A DNA stretch of 64,000 nt from Propionispora vibrioides (lineage in GTDB: Bacteria; Bacillota; Negativicutes; Propionisporales; Propionisporaceae). Below, in pieces: positions 16,390-24,894 of this stretch (position 1 is its first letter; each line of letters begins with the position of its first letter). A program made the position numbers and the translations under genes. The DNA lies in contig NZ_FODY01000008.1 of NCBI RefSeq assembly GCF_900110485.1, positions 1 to 64,000 on the forward strand, read 5' to 3'. A model generated the notes under the pieces. That model was given only the letters and a program-made list of their open reading frames with translations. It did not search any database and had not been told where the DNA came from.

Positions 16390-16622
16390 TGAAAAGTCTT
16401 AAAGAGTTTGTTAAGGCCCTGCTTTGGGGACCGGACGGCAATCCCAGTTTAACCAGCACCATGGCGTTAGTGGCCTTCCTGTCTTTTCTTCTCGTAACCG
16501 CCTATTTGGTACTGACCGACAAGTCCTGGGCGCATTATGAAGTATTCGCCGGAGTTACTTGCGGCGGTGGTTTATTGACCCAAGTGGGCGGCAAATACAT
16601 CAATAACAAATCAAATTTCTAG
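16389..16622 (+). CDS. Putative holin
   Basis: 77 aa with a hydrophobic helix at about 23-42 (STMALVAFLSFLLVTAYLVL) and a second at about 52-66 (FAGVTCGGGLLTQVGG), with a charged C-terminus. Located just before the amidase endolysin and overlapping the small TM protein upstream. Size, topology and position suggest a holin that releases the endolysin. No named holin family could be confirmed. Confidence 0.65.
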   Translation: MKSLKEFVKALLWGPDGNPSLTSTMALVAFLSFLLVTAYLVLTDKSWAHYEVFAGVTCGGGLLTQVGGKYINNKSNF

Positions 16623-16638
16623 GAAGGAGGAACTGCAA

Positions 16639-17217
16639 ATGTTTAAAATCGCGATTGACCCAGGCCATGCTGGCCGCCGCACTGACCCAGGGGCGGTAAA
16701 TTCAAACAGTGGCTTACAAGAGGCCGACGTTGCGCTCATAATCGCCAAAAAGGTCACCGGATATTTAGTAAATGCCGGGTGCGAGGTAGCTATGACCCGG
16801 CTGGATTGGGAACAGCCCGAAACCGACGACCTGAGTTACCGGACGGAATTGTCCAACCAATTCGGCGCAGACGCCTTTGTCTCTCTGCATTGTAATAGTG
16901 CAGCCAATCCGGAGGCAAAAGGGTTTGAGGTCTGGACTTCTCCCGGCCAAACAGCAGGCGACCGCCTGGCTACCTGCATTTATCAGCAACTGGCGTCTGA
17001 ATTCCCTGACCGATATGGACGCACAGATTATTCAGACGGTGACCCGGACAAAGAAGCCCGCTTTTATGTATTAACCCAAACCGAAGCACCTGCCTGCCTC
17101 ATTGAAATGGCTTTCATTTCCAACGATGAAGAGGCCGCTCTTCTGGACAATCCAACATGGCAGGACCGTATGGCCAGGGCCATTGCCCGAGGCGTAACGG
17201 ATTTTATTTCTGCGTAG
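16639..17217 (+). CDS. N-acetylmuramoyl-L-alanine amidase endolysin
   Basis: 192-aa zinc amidase (Amidase_3). IAIDPGHAG (first zinc His), a Glu at LQEADVAL, FVSLHCNSA (second zinc His) and the catalytic Glu in CLIEMAFISN near the end are all present. It cuts the amide bond between MurNAc and the peptide stem. There is no signal peptide, which fits release by a holin. ATG after GGAAGGAGG, 16 bp after the holin candidate. Confidence 0.93.
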   Translation: MFKIAIDPGHAGRRTDPGAVNSNSGLQEADVALIIAKKVTGYLVNAGCEVAMTRLDWEQPETDDLSYRTELSNQFGADAFVSLHCNSAANPEAKGFEVWTSPGQTAGDRLATCIYQQLASEFPDRYGRTDYSDGDPDKEARFYVLTQTEAPACLIEMAFISNDEEAALLDNPTWQDRMARAIARGVTDFISA

Positions 17218-17238
17218 TAGCGACAGGGGGGAGAAGAG

Positions 17239-17985
17239 ACGGAACGCTTTATCAATCAAATCATCCAGGGGGATTGTCTCCCCATTCTGGAGCAGTTGCC
17301 ATCGGATAGCGTCGATGCGGTCATTACCGACCCGCCTTATTCGTCCGGCGGCTCAACGATAGCCCAAAAGACGCAGGACCCGATTAAAAAGTATGAACAG
17401 ACAACTAACAAATTGGTTCACCGCCCTTCTTTCCTGGGCGACAACAAAGACTCCCGGTCCTGGCTGCATTGGTGCGTTTTATGGATTGGTGAATGTTATC
17501 GGATTTTAAAGCCCGGCGGTTATTTCCTAATGTTCAGTGACTGGCGGCAACTGCCGCTGGCCACGGACGCACTGCAAATGGGGGAACTGGCCTGGCGGGG
17601 CATCATTGCCTGGGACAAAACCGAAGGTGCCCGCGCACCGCATAAAGGCTACTTTAAACATCAGTGCGAGTACATTGTGTGGGGGACGAAAGGCCCCTGC
17701 CACAAGGCCGAGCATGCCGGTCCGTATCCCGGCTGTTACCGCTTCCCGGTCAAACAGACGGATAAATTCCATTTAGCCGGGAAGCCAACACCGCTGATGG
17801 AACAGCTTGTCACCATCGTGCCGGTCGGCGGCATTATCTTGGACCCCTTTACCGGCTCGGGTACATTGCCGAAGGCCGCCCAGAACATGGGGCGGAATTT
17901 CATCGCCATTGAAAAAACGAGCGTGTACGCACAGGTGGCAATGGAGCGGGTAGAAAGCACACCTGTACCCGTATATTTACAATAG
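17239..17985 (+). CDS. Beta-class DNA methyltransferase with apparent ACG start
   Basis: N6-adenine/N4-cytosine methylase. DPPY (motif IV) is near residue 31, followed by a target-recognition region, and the AdoMet-binding DPFTGSGT (motif I) is near residue 209, the beta-class order. About 249 codons. The conserved beginning ERFINQIIQGDCLPIL lies upstream of the first usual start (TTG 17296). The best-placed start is ACG 17239, 6 nt after GGGGGGAG. A phage orphan methylase protecting DNA from host restriction is likely. The ACG may be a degraded ATG. Confidence 0.85.
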   Translation, partial: TERFINQIIQGDCLPILEQLPSDSVDAVITDPPYSSGGSTIAQKTQDPIKKYEQTTNKLVHRPSFLGDNKDSRSWLHWCVLWIGECYRILKPGGYFLMFSDWRQLPLATDALQMGELAWRGIIAWDKTEGARAPHKGYFKHQCEYIVWGTKGPCHKAEHAGPYPGCYRFPVKQTDKFHLAGKPTPLMEQLVTIVPVGGIILDPFTGSGTLPKAAQNMGRNFIAIEKTSVYAQVAMERVESTPVPVYLQ

Positions 17986-18012
17986 CAATTTATCATAAGG
18001 AGGTGGCGACAG

Positions 18013-18624
18013 ATGGATATGCAAGCAACAGTTAAAAAATATGGCGTTTCCTTGCTTATTGGGATCGCCATTCTTATCGTTTCATACATTCTCTATGCTT
18101 ATGTTTCCAACCTACATAGCCGGTTAAGCAGTACCGAAAAGGCGCTGCAAGCTGAAAAGGACAAGCCGCCTGTCATTAAAACCGAAACCAAAACGGTCAC
18201 ACAATTGGCCTACGTTCCCAAGGAAACTGTCATATACCGGGATGCGGCCACTGGCAAAGAAACAACCGGTCTGGAAAAAACGGATGTAGAGTTAACGGTC
18301 TCCCCTCCTTCCGTGTATATGCGCTACAACGGCAAAGAGTTTGAAATGGCCGGAATACCCGGAGAAACCAGCAAGTTTGAACAAGGAAAACTTACCGGCG
18401 AAGTGACTACCGCCACGACGATCGACGTGACCGATATGGTGGATAAAGAAGTGGAACGCCGGATGGAAGCCAACCGCAAACATATCAGCCTGGGCGGCTA
18501 TGTCACAAACAAAGGGGCCGCCCTGTCGCTGGGATTAATCAACAAAGACTTAGAATACAAGGCCATTGCTACGGTGCCGGACTATCAGAAATTCTTTGGC
18601 GTTGGTATAGAAAAGAAATTCTAA
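18013..18624 (+). CDS. Membrane-anchored protein of the lysis region (spanin-like?)
   Basis: 203 aa: TM helix at about 12-31 (VSLLIGIAILIVSYILYAYV), a short coiled coil (about 32-50), then a beta-rich exported part ending in LGGYVTNKGAALSLGLINK...FFGVGIEKKF. N-in anchored topology after the endolysin suits an inner-membrane spanin or envelope-spanning lysis factor, useful if the host has an outer membrane. The beta-rich C-terminus is unlike classic Rz. Function is inference. ATG after AAGGAGGTGG. Confidence 0.5.
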   Translation: MDMQATVKKYGVSLLIGIAILIVSYILYAYVSNLHSRLSSTEKALQAEKDKPPVIKTETKTVTQLAYVPKETVIYRDAATGKETTGLEKTDVELTVSPPSVYMRYNGKEFEMAGIPGETSKFEQGKLTGEVTTATTIDVTDMVDKEVERRMEANRKHISLGGYVTNKGAALSLGLINKDLEYKAIATVPDYQKFFGVGIEKKF

Positions 18625-18649
18625 TGTTTAGTTTTTTAGGGGGACCCGC

Positions 18650-18970
18650 ATGATCGAACTAAAAGAAATTATTATGATTTTCCTTGGCACCTTTCTAACA
18701 GTAGCTATTGGTGCCATCGGCTATTTTCTTAAAGACATTCGCTCTGACATAAAAGACAAGCTGAAAGACCAGGACAAGGCCATTAATAAAGTGGCTGATG
18801 ATCTTGCGGAGTTTAAAGCCATCCTGCCAACCCGCTATGTAATGCGCGACGACTTCCTGCGTGCCGTGGCAAATCAGGATTATAAGCTGGATATGCTGGC
18901 CAAAGAAATGGGTGAAGTCAATAAAAATCTGAATAAATTGATTGGAGGACAAACTCGTGAGACCACGTGA
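18650..18970 (+). CDS. DUF2730-like protein (Mu gp25 position)
   Basis: 106 aa with a TM helix at about 8-27 and a long coiled coil (DIRSDIKDKLKDQDKAINKVADDLAEFK...). Mu gp25 (DUF2730) has the same size, single TM, coiled-coil form and position directly before gp26-gp28. The name rests on synteny as well as sequence. It overlaps the next gene by 14 nt. Confidence 0.65.
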   Translation: MIELKEIIMIFLGTFLTVAIGAIGYFLKDIRSDIKDKLKDQDKAINKVADDLAEFKAILPTRYVMRDDFLRAVANQDYKLDMLAKEMGEVNKNLNKLIGGQTRETT

Positions 18971-19253
18971 ATCCCGTGAAATACGCGGTCGTATTTTAAA
19001 AATCCTTGATGCGAACTACCCTTTTCCGGCAGGCGACCATCTTATTTCCCAAATTCTCACCGATGCCCGGTATTGTTGTTCTCCTGCCGAAGTCGAAACG
19101 CATCTCACCTACCTTTCGGAAAAAGGATACTTGGAAACTGAGAAAGTGAAAAGCGAAGAACTGGGAATTACTCGTATCTTGGCCAGACTGACAGCGGCAG
19201 GCAAAGATTTGCTGGAAGGCAGCATCCCTGCCGACCCGGGTGTGACGCTCTAA
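18957..19253 (+). CDS. Winged-helix phage protein (Mu gp26 position)
   Basis: 98 aa from GTG 18957, chosen because TTGGAGGA lies 8 nt upstream. A winged-helix layout is visible: EIRGRILKILDANYPFPAGDHLISQIL...CCSPAEVETHLTYLSEKGYLETEK, ending in LTAAGKDLLEG. This corresponds to the VpaChn25_0724/gp26-type protein of Mu-like phages. Role unknown. It is followed directly by the small terminase. Confidence 0.7.
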   Translation: MRPRESREIRGRILKILDANYPFPAGDHLISQILTDARYCCSPAEVETHLTYLSEKGYLETEKVKSEELGITRILARLTAAGKDLLEGSIPADPGVTL

Positions 19254-19802
19254 ATGGCCAAAGATCGTCGGCGGCACAGTAAAATTACAAGTATTCTGCC
19301 TGCGGAACTGGTTGAAGCCATTAACAGAAGGTTAGTGGCTGGCGATACCTACCAGCAAATTACCGAATTTATCAATAAAGCCGGACATGACGTCAGTATG
19401 TCAAGCGTAGGCCGTTATGGGAAAGACTTCCTGTCACGCTTGGAAAGGCTGCGTATTGTAAAGGAACAAGCCAAAGCCATTGTTACCGATACCAAGGACG
19501 GCCCGGCCACCGAATTGGCCGAAGCATCCAATCAACTAGCCTTGCAAAAAATCATGGAATATTTGATGAAAGTCGACACACTGGACGGCTCTAAAGCAAC
19601 CGAAGTGTTTAAGGCACTCGCTCTTTTGCAGCGGGCGAATGTACAGGTTGAAAAACTGAAACTTGACTACAACCGGGGTATTGACGCCGCAAGCGAAAAA
19701 ATTAAAGCGGCTTTGAAAGAGGAACTGGCCAGGGAGCCGGAACTGATTGCCCGCTTGTCTGATATGGTCGATGCGGTGGCGGAAGAGGTAAGGCAGAAAT
19801 GA
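19254..19802 (+). CDS. Small terminase subunit, DUF3486 (Mu gp27)
   Basis: 182 aa. The N-terminal HTH (KITSILPAELVEAINRRLVAGDTYQQITEFINKAGHDVSMSSVGRYGKDFL) is the DUF3486 hallmark, followed by a helical oligomerisation region. It recognises DNA for headful packaging of phage plus flanking host DNA. It overlaps the large terminase start by 4 nt. Confidence 0.85.
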   Translation: MAKDRRRHSKITSILPAELVEAINRRLVAGDTYQQITEFINKAGHDVSMSSVGRYGKDFLSRLERLRIVKEQAKAIVTDTKDGPATELAEASNQLALQKIMEYLMKVDTLDGSKATEVFKALALLQRANVQVEKLKLDYNRGIDAASEKIKAALKEELAREPELIARLSDMVDAVAEEVRQK

Positions 19803-21475
19803 AAATACTGGCTGATCTAGGGATAAGAAAGCAAAAAAAATATGAGCGCTTTTCCGATTTTCTCCAGCGGGAAGTATACACCGACAACGGCATTTACTCC
19901 TTTGACCGTCACCAGGTATTCCGGCAGATTGTGGAAGACATTGACAATGTATTTTTGAAAAACCAGGAAGATGTGGAACTGTCCAACCTAAAAGGAGCGC
20001 AGATCGGCGCTTCGACTATCGGCATAGGCACCAGCATGTACATTCCTTCGCAAGGCGGGTTAGATGTTGGGTACTTTCTTCCTACTGACAAATTTGCCGA
20101 ACGGTTTGACCAAACCCGCTTTACTCCGGCCATCCGGAAAAACACCTATCTCCAGGAATTAATGCGCGAAGGCAAATTTAAAGGAGCCAATCATAAAGGG
20201 TTAAAGGAATTTCGCGGTCACTTTCTATATACGTTAGGTCTTTTTGATATAAAAAATGCTATCTCCATTCCTTTGGATTGCAACCTTTATGATGAAGTAG
20301 ACATCCTGCCGGAAGAAAACATGGAATGGTCGTATGACCGTATTGCCGCCAGTGACATCCGTTTTCGCTATAACTTCTCCGTAGGCATGATGCCGGGACT
20401 GGGAATTGACGCGAAATATCAAGACGGCTGCCAATACATCTGGAATGTGAAATGTCCGGCGTGCGGCAAGGATAACCAGGTGCTGGAAGACCTTTTTCCT
20501 GCCTGCATCCGTAAAGTCAATGACCGCTGGGAACGGGTCTGCATACGTTGCGGCAAACCCTATGACGTCGAAACAGCAGGCCGCTGGGTGGCCCAATATC
20601 CCAACCGGATTAAAGAAGGAAAACTGAGTTACCGTCTGCCGCAGCTTATTGTTCCGGCCATTTCTCTTTCCTACATTATGGACCAATGGGATAAAGCGAC
20701 AAAGAAAAAATCCCGCAAGGCCAAATTCAACTGCTCTACATTAGCCAAACCTGATGGCGGCGATATGCAGCCCATCACGGAAATGGTGCTCAATTTTAAT
20801 CGCGGTGAACATAGCCTATGTTATTTTCGCAGTGCAAATCCGGTCTTTGCCGGTGTCGACTGCGGTGACATGGCGCATTTTGCGGCATATGAACGCCTGA
20901 CAGACAGCAGAAAAAAGTGGATTTGGTTTGAAGAACTGGACTCTGACGAAATGGTGCAGCGGATTGAGGAACTTTGGACCAAATTAGGCATTACCGCTTT
21001 AGTCTGCGACTCTAAGCCTTTACGAACGGAGGCCCGCCGGATTGCTTACGCCCATCCCCGCAAAGTTTGGCTGCAGGATTTTTCAGGAACCGAATTACAG
21101 GAAGAGACTGCCGAACATCAAGGAAAGCAGTTTCAGCGCGTTACCGTCGACCGGGACGACTCGCTGGAAGAATTTTGCGACCTGTTTTTAAACGAAGCGC
21201 AGCCCATAATGCTGTTACCGACCAAGGGGGCTGAATATCCTCCGATACTGGATACCGTGGACGTGCATCTGAAAAACTTGCGGAAAGAAAAAATTCTGGA
21301 TGCAAAAGGCAATACCATATATCGCTTTTTGAAAGGGGTTGCCAATCACTTTGGCATGGCGATGAACAGCGCCACAATTGCGGAGTACCTGTCCATCGGC
21401 AAAACCTTACTTGCAGGCCCGGTTGAATATCAAAGCGTACAACACCGCCGCATAAGGCAGAAAGGAGCGTACTGA
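19799..21475 (+). CDS. Large terminase subunit (Mu gp28-like)
   Basis: 558-aa packaging motor. The N-terminal ATPase domain has a degenerate Walker A (KGAQIGAST, about 64-72) and acidic Walker B LYDEVD (about 163-168). A zinc ribbon (CPAC about 219-222 and CIRC) is inserted. The C-terminal RNase H-like nuclease shows GVDCGD (about 350-355) and LVCDSKP (about 401-407). The Walker A lacks the usual invariant Lys at the end of the loop; terminases often use a shifted basic residue. It overlaps gp27. Confidence 0.85.
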   Translation: MKILADLGIRKQKKYERFSDFLQREVYTDNGIYSFDRHQVFRQIVEDIDNVFLKNQEDVELSNLKGAQIGASTIGIGTSMYIPSQGGLDVGYFLPTDKFAERFDQTRFTPAIRKNTYLQELMREGKFKGANHKGLKEFRGHFLYTLGLFDIKNAISIPLDCNLYDEVDILPEENMEWSYDRIAASDIRFRYNFSVGMMPGLGIDAKYQDGCQYIWNVKCPACGKDNQVLEDLFPACIRKVNDRWERVCIRCGKPYDVETAGRWVAQYPNRIKEGKLSYRLPQLIVPAISLSYIMDQWDKATKKKSRKAKFNCSTLAKPDGGDMQPITEMVLNFNRGEHSLCYFRSANPVFAGVDCGDMAHFAAYERLTDSRKKWIWFEELDSDEMVQRIEELWTKLGITALVCDSKPLRTEARRIAYAHPRKVWLQDFSGTELQEETAEHQGKQFQRVTVDRDDSLEEFCDLFLNEAQPIMLLPTKGAEYPPILDTVDVHLKNLRKEKILDAKGNTIYRFLKGVANHFGMAMNSATIAEYLSIGKTLLAGPVEYQSVQHRRIRQKGAY

Positions 21476-21476
21476 C

Positions 21477-23015
21477 TTGATTCTTGACCACAACGGCAAT
21501 CCTATCACGACACAAAACAAGCGTCCGGACACCCGCGAAATTGCCGTGGCAACGGTCCGGGATAAATACAGTTCCTATCCATCAAGTGGCCTGACACCCG
21601 AACGCCTGGCGCGTGTTTTAAAGGAGGCTGACCAGGGTGACATCTACCGGCAAGCGGAACTGTTTGAAGAAATTGAGGAGAAGGACCCGCACCTATTTTC
21701 GGTTATGCAAACCCGCAAAAACACGGTGCTGGGGCTTGATTGGGAAATTATCGCCTATTCCGACGACGAACGCGACCAGGAAATCGCCAAATTTGTAGGC
21801 AACATTTTATATAATCTCCAGGACTTTGAAGATGCCATATTAGACCTGTTGGACGCTATCGGCAAAGGATTTTCCGTCAGTGAAATCATGTGGGCCATTG
21901 AGGACGGCGCTGCTGTTCCCATTCATCTAAAATGGCGGCACCAGAAGAAATTCCGCTATGACCAACTGGACAACCTTCGCCTGCTTACCGAGGAAAACCT
22001 GTCTACCGGCATTGAGATACCGCCCAATAAATTCATTATCCATCAATACAAGGCCCGCAGCGGCAGTCCGGCCCGCGCCGGTGTATACCGGGTATGCGTC
22101 TGGATGTATTTATTTAAAAATTTTACAGTAAAAGACTGGGTCGCCTTTGCCGAGGTCTACGGCATGCCGATAAGGTTAGGCAAATATGAACCGGGCACCA
22201 GCCAGGAAGAAAAAAACGCCCTGCTGCAGGCTGTACTGCAAATAGCCAGTGATGCCGCCGGTATTATATCCAAAAACACGGAAGTGGAATTTATCCAGGC
22301 CATTAAACAAGACGGCGACGTCTTTAAAAATCTGGCGCAGTTTTGCAATACGGAAATATCCAAGGCCGTGCTGGGTCAAACCATGTCCAGTGATATTGGC
22401 GACTCCGGCAGTTACGCCGCATCCAAAACACACGCCGAAGTCCGCCAGGATATTTTGGAAAGCGATTGCAAGGGCGTTAGTAAAACCATCCGGCGCGACC
22501 TCATTCGCCCGCTGGTCCTCTTTAACTACGGCGACGATAAGCGCCTGCCGTACCTGAAATTCCATTATGAAAAACCGGAAGACCAGGAAAAAGAAGCTAC
22601 GAAATACAAAACGCTGGCGGAAATCGGCCTGCCTCTTGCTACCGAGCACCTATATGAAAAGTTCGGCATTCCGAAACCGGAAACCGGGCAAGAGCTTTTG
22701 GCTCCGCTGATGCAAGGCGGCAACCTGTTTCCATCTAAAGCATCCCTGCAAGTTTTTAAAAAGCCTCCGGATATGGTCAGTTCACAGCGAACGATAGATG
22801 ACCTGGCCGATCAACTGCTGGTGAACGGTGCGCCGATCATCGAAAAGCTGCTTAGTCCCTACATGGCGGCCATTCAGGACGCCAATGACCCGGAGGAACT
22901 AAAAGAAAGGCTGCTGGCCATCTATGCCAAACTGGACACAACCGAATTGCAGGAACTGCTGGCGGAGGGCATGTATGTAGCCGACCTGTTTGGCCGGTGG
23001 TCCGCTCATGAGTGA
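21477..23015 (+). CDS. Portal protein, DUF935 (Mu gp29)
   Basis: 512 aa. The DUF935 portal pattern is clear: EEIEEKDPHLFSVMQTRKNTVLGLDWEI, then a stem-clip region, and NFTVKDWVAFAEVYGMPIRLGKYEPG in the middle. It forms the dodecameric DNA channel at the head vertex. The frame opens with TTG 21477 after AAAGGAGCG. Its end overlaps the minor head gene. Confidence 0.9.
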   Translation: MILDHNGNPITTQNKRPDTREIAVATVRDKYSSYPSSGLTPERLARVLKEADQGDIYRQAELFEEIEEKDPHLFSVMQTRKNTVLGLDWEIIAYSDDERDQEIAKFVGNILYNLQDFEDAILDLLDAIGKGFSVSEIMWAIEDGAAVPIHLKWRHQKKFRYDQLDNLRLLTEENLSTGIEIPPNKFIIHQYKARSGSPARAGVYRVCVWMYLFKNFTVKDWVAFAEVYGMPIRLGKYEPGTSQEEKNALLQAVLQIASDAAGIISKNTEVEFIQAIKQDGDVFKNLAQFCNTEISKAVLGQTMSSDIGDSGSYAASKTHAEVRQDILESDCKGVSKTIRRDLIRPLVLFNYGDDKRLPYLKFHYEKPEDQEKEATKYKTLAEIGLPLATEHLYEKFGIPKPETGQELLAPLMQGGNLFPSKASLQVFKKPPDMVSSQRTIDDLADQLLVNGAPIIEKLLSPYMAAIQDANDPEELKERLLAIYAKLDTTELQELLAEGMYVADLFGRWSAHE

Positions 23016-23739
23016 GATTGCATTAAAACCTTTAAGTCCCCTGGAAGCCATTGAATACTTTCGCGACAAGATTGTCCTAACGCCTGCCCAATTCTACCAA
23101 CTAAAAAGGCAGGCCATGGTCAACGCCTTCACGGCGGCGGAAATCACTTCCCTGGATGTTCTCAATGATATTTTTGAAGAACTGGCCAAAGCCCTGGAAA
23201 GCGGCGCAACTATGAAGGACTTTCGGGAAGCCATTAACGAGCGTATGGAAAGCCGGGGCTGGGTTGGCCTTACCCCCTTCCGTGCCGATACGATATTCCG
23301 TCAGAACACGCAAACGGCCTACCAAGTAGGCCGCTGGAAGCAAATGACCGACCCGGCGGTTATGACCGACCGGCCCTATGGCGTATACAGCGCGGTCATG
23401 GACAAGGATACCAGGGACACGCACCGGGCCGTGCATGGTGAATGCCGCCGCCTGGATGACCCGTTCTGGGATACGTGGTATCCTCCTAACGGCTTTCGCT
23501 GCCGCTGCAGCGTCCGGACGCTGTCCCAGCGCCAAGTAGACAAGCAAAAAGTCAAAGTATCTACCGGCTCCTGGCAGAGGCTGATTGAGCCACCGGGAAA
23601 ACCCGCCCGCCAGCTTATTCCGGACCCTGGCTTTGACTATAACCCAGGGAAAGAAGCCTACCAGCCGGACCTTTCCAAGTACACCAAACGGCTGCGCGAT
23701 GCTTACGAAAAGCGGCAGCGGGAAAAGGCCAAGGCTTAA
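23008..23739 (+). CDS. F: Minor head protein F (Mu gp30, SPP1 gp7-like)
   Basis: 243 aa from ATG 23008, overlapping the portal stop. The head-morphogenesis domain signature is present: FRADTIFRQNTQTAYQVGRWKQM, then DKDTRDTHRAVHGECRRLDDPFWDTWYPPNGFRCRCSVRTLS, with the conserved C/H cluster (GFRCRC). It is thought to be ejected or to sit near the portal. It precedes the 123-bp noncoding gap that in Mu holds the strong gyrase site. Confidence 0.88.
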   Translation: MSEIALKPLSPLEAIEYFRDKIVLTPAQFYQLKRQAMVNAFTAAEITSLDVLNDIFEELAKALESGATMKDFREAINERMESRGWVGLTPFRADTIFRQNTQTAYQVGRWKQMTDPAVMTDRPYGVYSAVMDKDTRDTHRAVHGECRRLDDPFWDTWYPPNGFRCRCSVRTLSQRQVDKQKVKVSTGSWQRLIEPPGKPARQLIPDPGFDYNPGKEAYQPDLSKYTKRLRDAYEKRQREKAKA

Positions 23740-23868
23740 CATACTATTTTGCCCCAAAATCGCTTAAAAAATACACCACCTAACCAAATATACCGGCGAT
23801 ATTTTTTAAACGAAATTAAAGGGCATTTAAAGGAATTTAAAAGGGGTTTAGTTAGGAGGTGAATGTCT
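23740..23868. promoter_or_regulatory. Gap between F and protease genes: candidate strong gyrase site
   Basis: This is the only sizeable gap in the otherwise overlapping head operon, and it lies at the place (between the F/G region and I) where Mu carries its central strong gyrase site. It is AT-rich with the run TTAAAGGGCATTTAAAGGAA (23816-23835) continuing TTTAAAAGGGG. Read on the other strand this resembles CCCTTTAAATCCT found near both phage ends. The gyrase role is inference. Confidence 0.4.
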
Positions 23869-24894
23869 ATGAATGTCCATATCATGAAAAGCGACCCTGA
23901 AAGCAATAAAATTCTGGCTTTTTTCGCTCTCTCTTCCGGAAGCGGACAGCCTGTGGGCAATACCATCCAACTTCTTCCTTACGGCTGGGTTGAAACCGAC
24001 AAAGGAAAATTCCTGGTGGACGATACCGCCATGAATATGATTATGCGGACGTTTGCCGCCAAGAAAAATGACACGGTGATTGACTACGAACACCAGACCT
24101 TAAAGGATGTCATTGCACCGGCAGCCGCCTGGATTAAAAAGCTGGAAAACCGGGGCAAAGACGGGCTGTGGGGGGAAGTCGAATGGACGCCAAAAGCGCA
24201 GGAGTTTATACAAAACAAGGAATATCGCTACTTGTCCCCTGTCATTTTTGCGCGAAAATCCGATGGCCGAGCCGCTATCCTACATTCGTGCGGCCTGACA
24301 AATACCCCCGCAATCGACGGCATGGAGCCGATTGCAAATAAAGAAACGGAGGCAAACAGTATGGATGAATTACTGAAAATGCTGGCAGGACTTTTAGGTC
24401 TGCCGGAAACCGCTACCGAAGAGGAAATCAAGGCAGCCATTCAAGAGCTAAAAAGCAAAGTGGAACAAAGCGGCCAACTCGTGGCCAACAAAGAAGTGCT
24501 TTCCCTGTTGGACCTGCCGGAAACGGTCAGCCTGGCCGATGTGAAAGGCCGGATTATCGCCTTGAAAAATCCGTCCGGCTATGTGAGCGCCCAAGAGTTT
24601 AAGGCCCTGCAGGACAAACTGGCGGCCAAAGACCGCGACGACCTGGTGGGTATGGCCATGAAATCCGGCAAAGTCGCCCCGGCGCAAAAAGCCTGGGCCG
24701 AGCAATATGCTCTGAAAGACCCGGAAGGATTTAAGGCGTTTCTGAAAGATGCCCCGCCTGTGGTGCCGGTCGGTCCGGAAATTGCGGGCGGCGAAACCCA
24801 ACGCAAACAGCAGGTGGATGAGCTGCAGCTCTCCGTCAATAAAGCGCTGGGCATAACCGAGGAAGCTTTTAAAAAATTCGGAGGTGAAGAATAA
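23869..24894 (+). CDS. I: Head maturation protease (Mu gpI-like)
   Basis: 341 aa. The N-terminal half is the Mu-type protease (IQLLPYGWVETDKGKFLVDDTAMNMIM, then TVIDYEHQTL, KNKEYRYLSPVI, LTNTPAIDGM), which trims head proteins during maturation. The C-terminal half is the scaffold. ATG 23869 is preferred over ATG 23863 because AGGAGGT (23854-23860) is 8 nt before it. An in-frame internal start at 24361 would make the separate scaffold. Confidence 0.88.
   Translation: MNVHIMKSDPESNKILAFFALSSGSGQPVGNTIQLLPYGWVETDKGKFLVDDTAMNMIMRTFAAKKNDTVIDYEHQTLKDVIAPAAAWIKKLENRGKDGLWGEVEWTPKAQEFIQNKEYRYLSPVIFARKSDGRAAILHSCGLTNTPAIDGMEPIANKETEANSMDELLKMLAGLLGLPETATEEEIKAAIQELKSKVEQSGQLVANKEVLSLLDLPETVSLADVKGRIIALKNPSGYVSAQEFKALQDKLAAKDRDDLVGMAMKSGKVAPAQKAWAEQYALKDPEGFKAFLKDAPPVVPVGPEIAGGETQRKQQVDELQLSVNKALGITEEAFKKFGGEE
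24361..24894 (+). CDS. Z: Scaffold protein from an internal start (Mu gpZ-like)
   Basis: In-frame ATG 24361 is preceded by ACGGAGG at suitable spacing within the protease gene and would yield 177 aa: a helical, Gln/Lys/Glu-rich protein (LLKMLAGLLGLPETATEEEIKAAI...LQDKLAAKDRDDLVGMA). In Mu the scaffold Z is made in the same way from the 3' part of gene I. The evidence is the ribosome binding site plus the family precedent. Confidence 0.65.
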   Translation: MDELLKMLAGLLGLPETATEEEIKAAIQELKSKVEQSGQLVANKEVLSLLDLPETVSLADVKGRIIALKNPSGYVSAQEFKALQDKLAAKDRDDLVGMAMKSGKVAPAQKAWAEQYALKDPEGFKAFLKDAPPVVPVGPEIAGGETQRKQQVDELQLSVNKALGITEEAFKKFGGEE

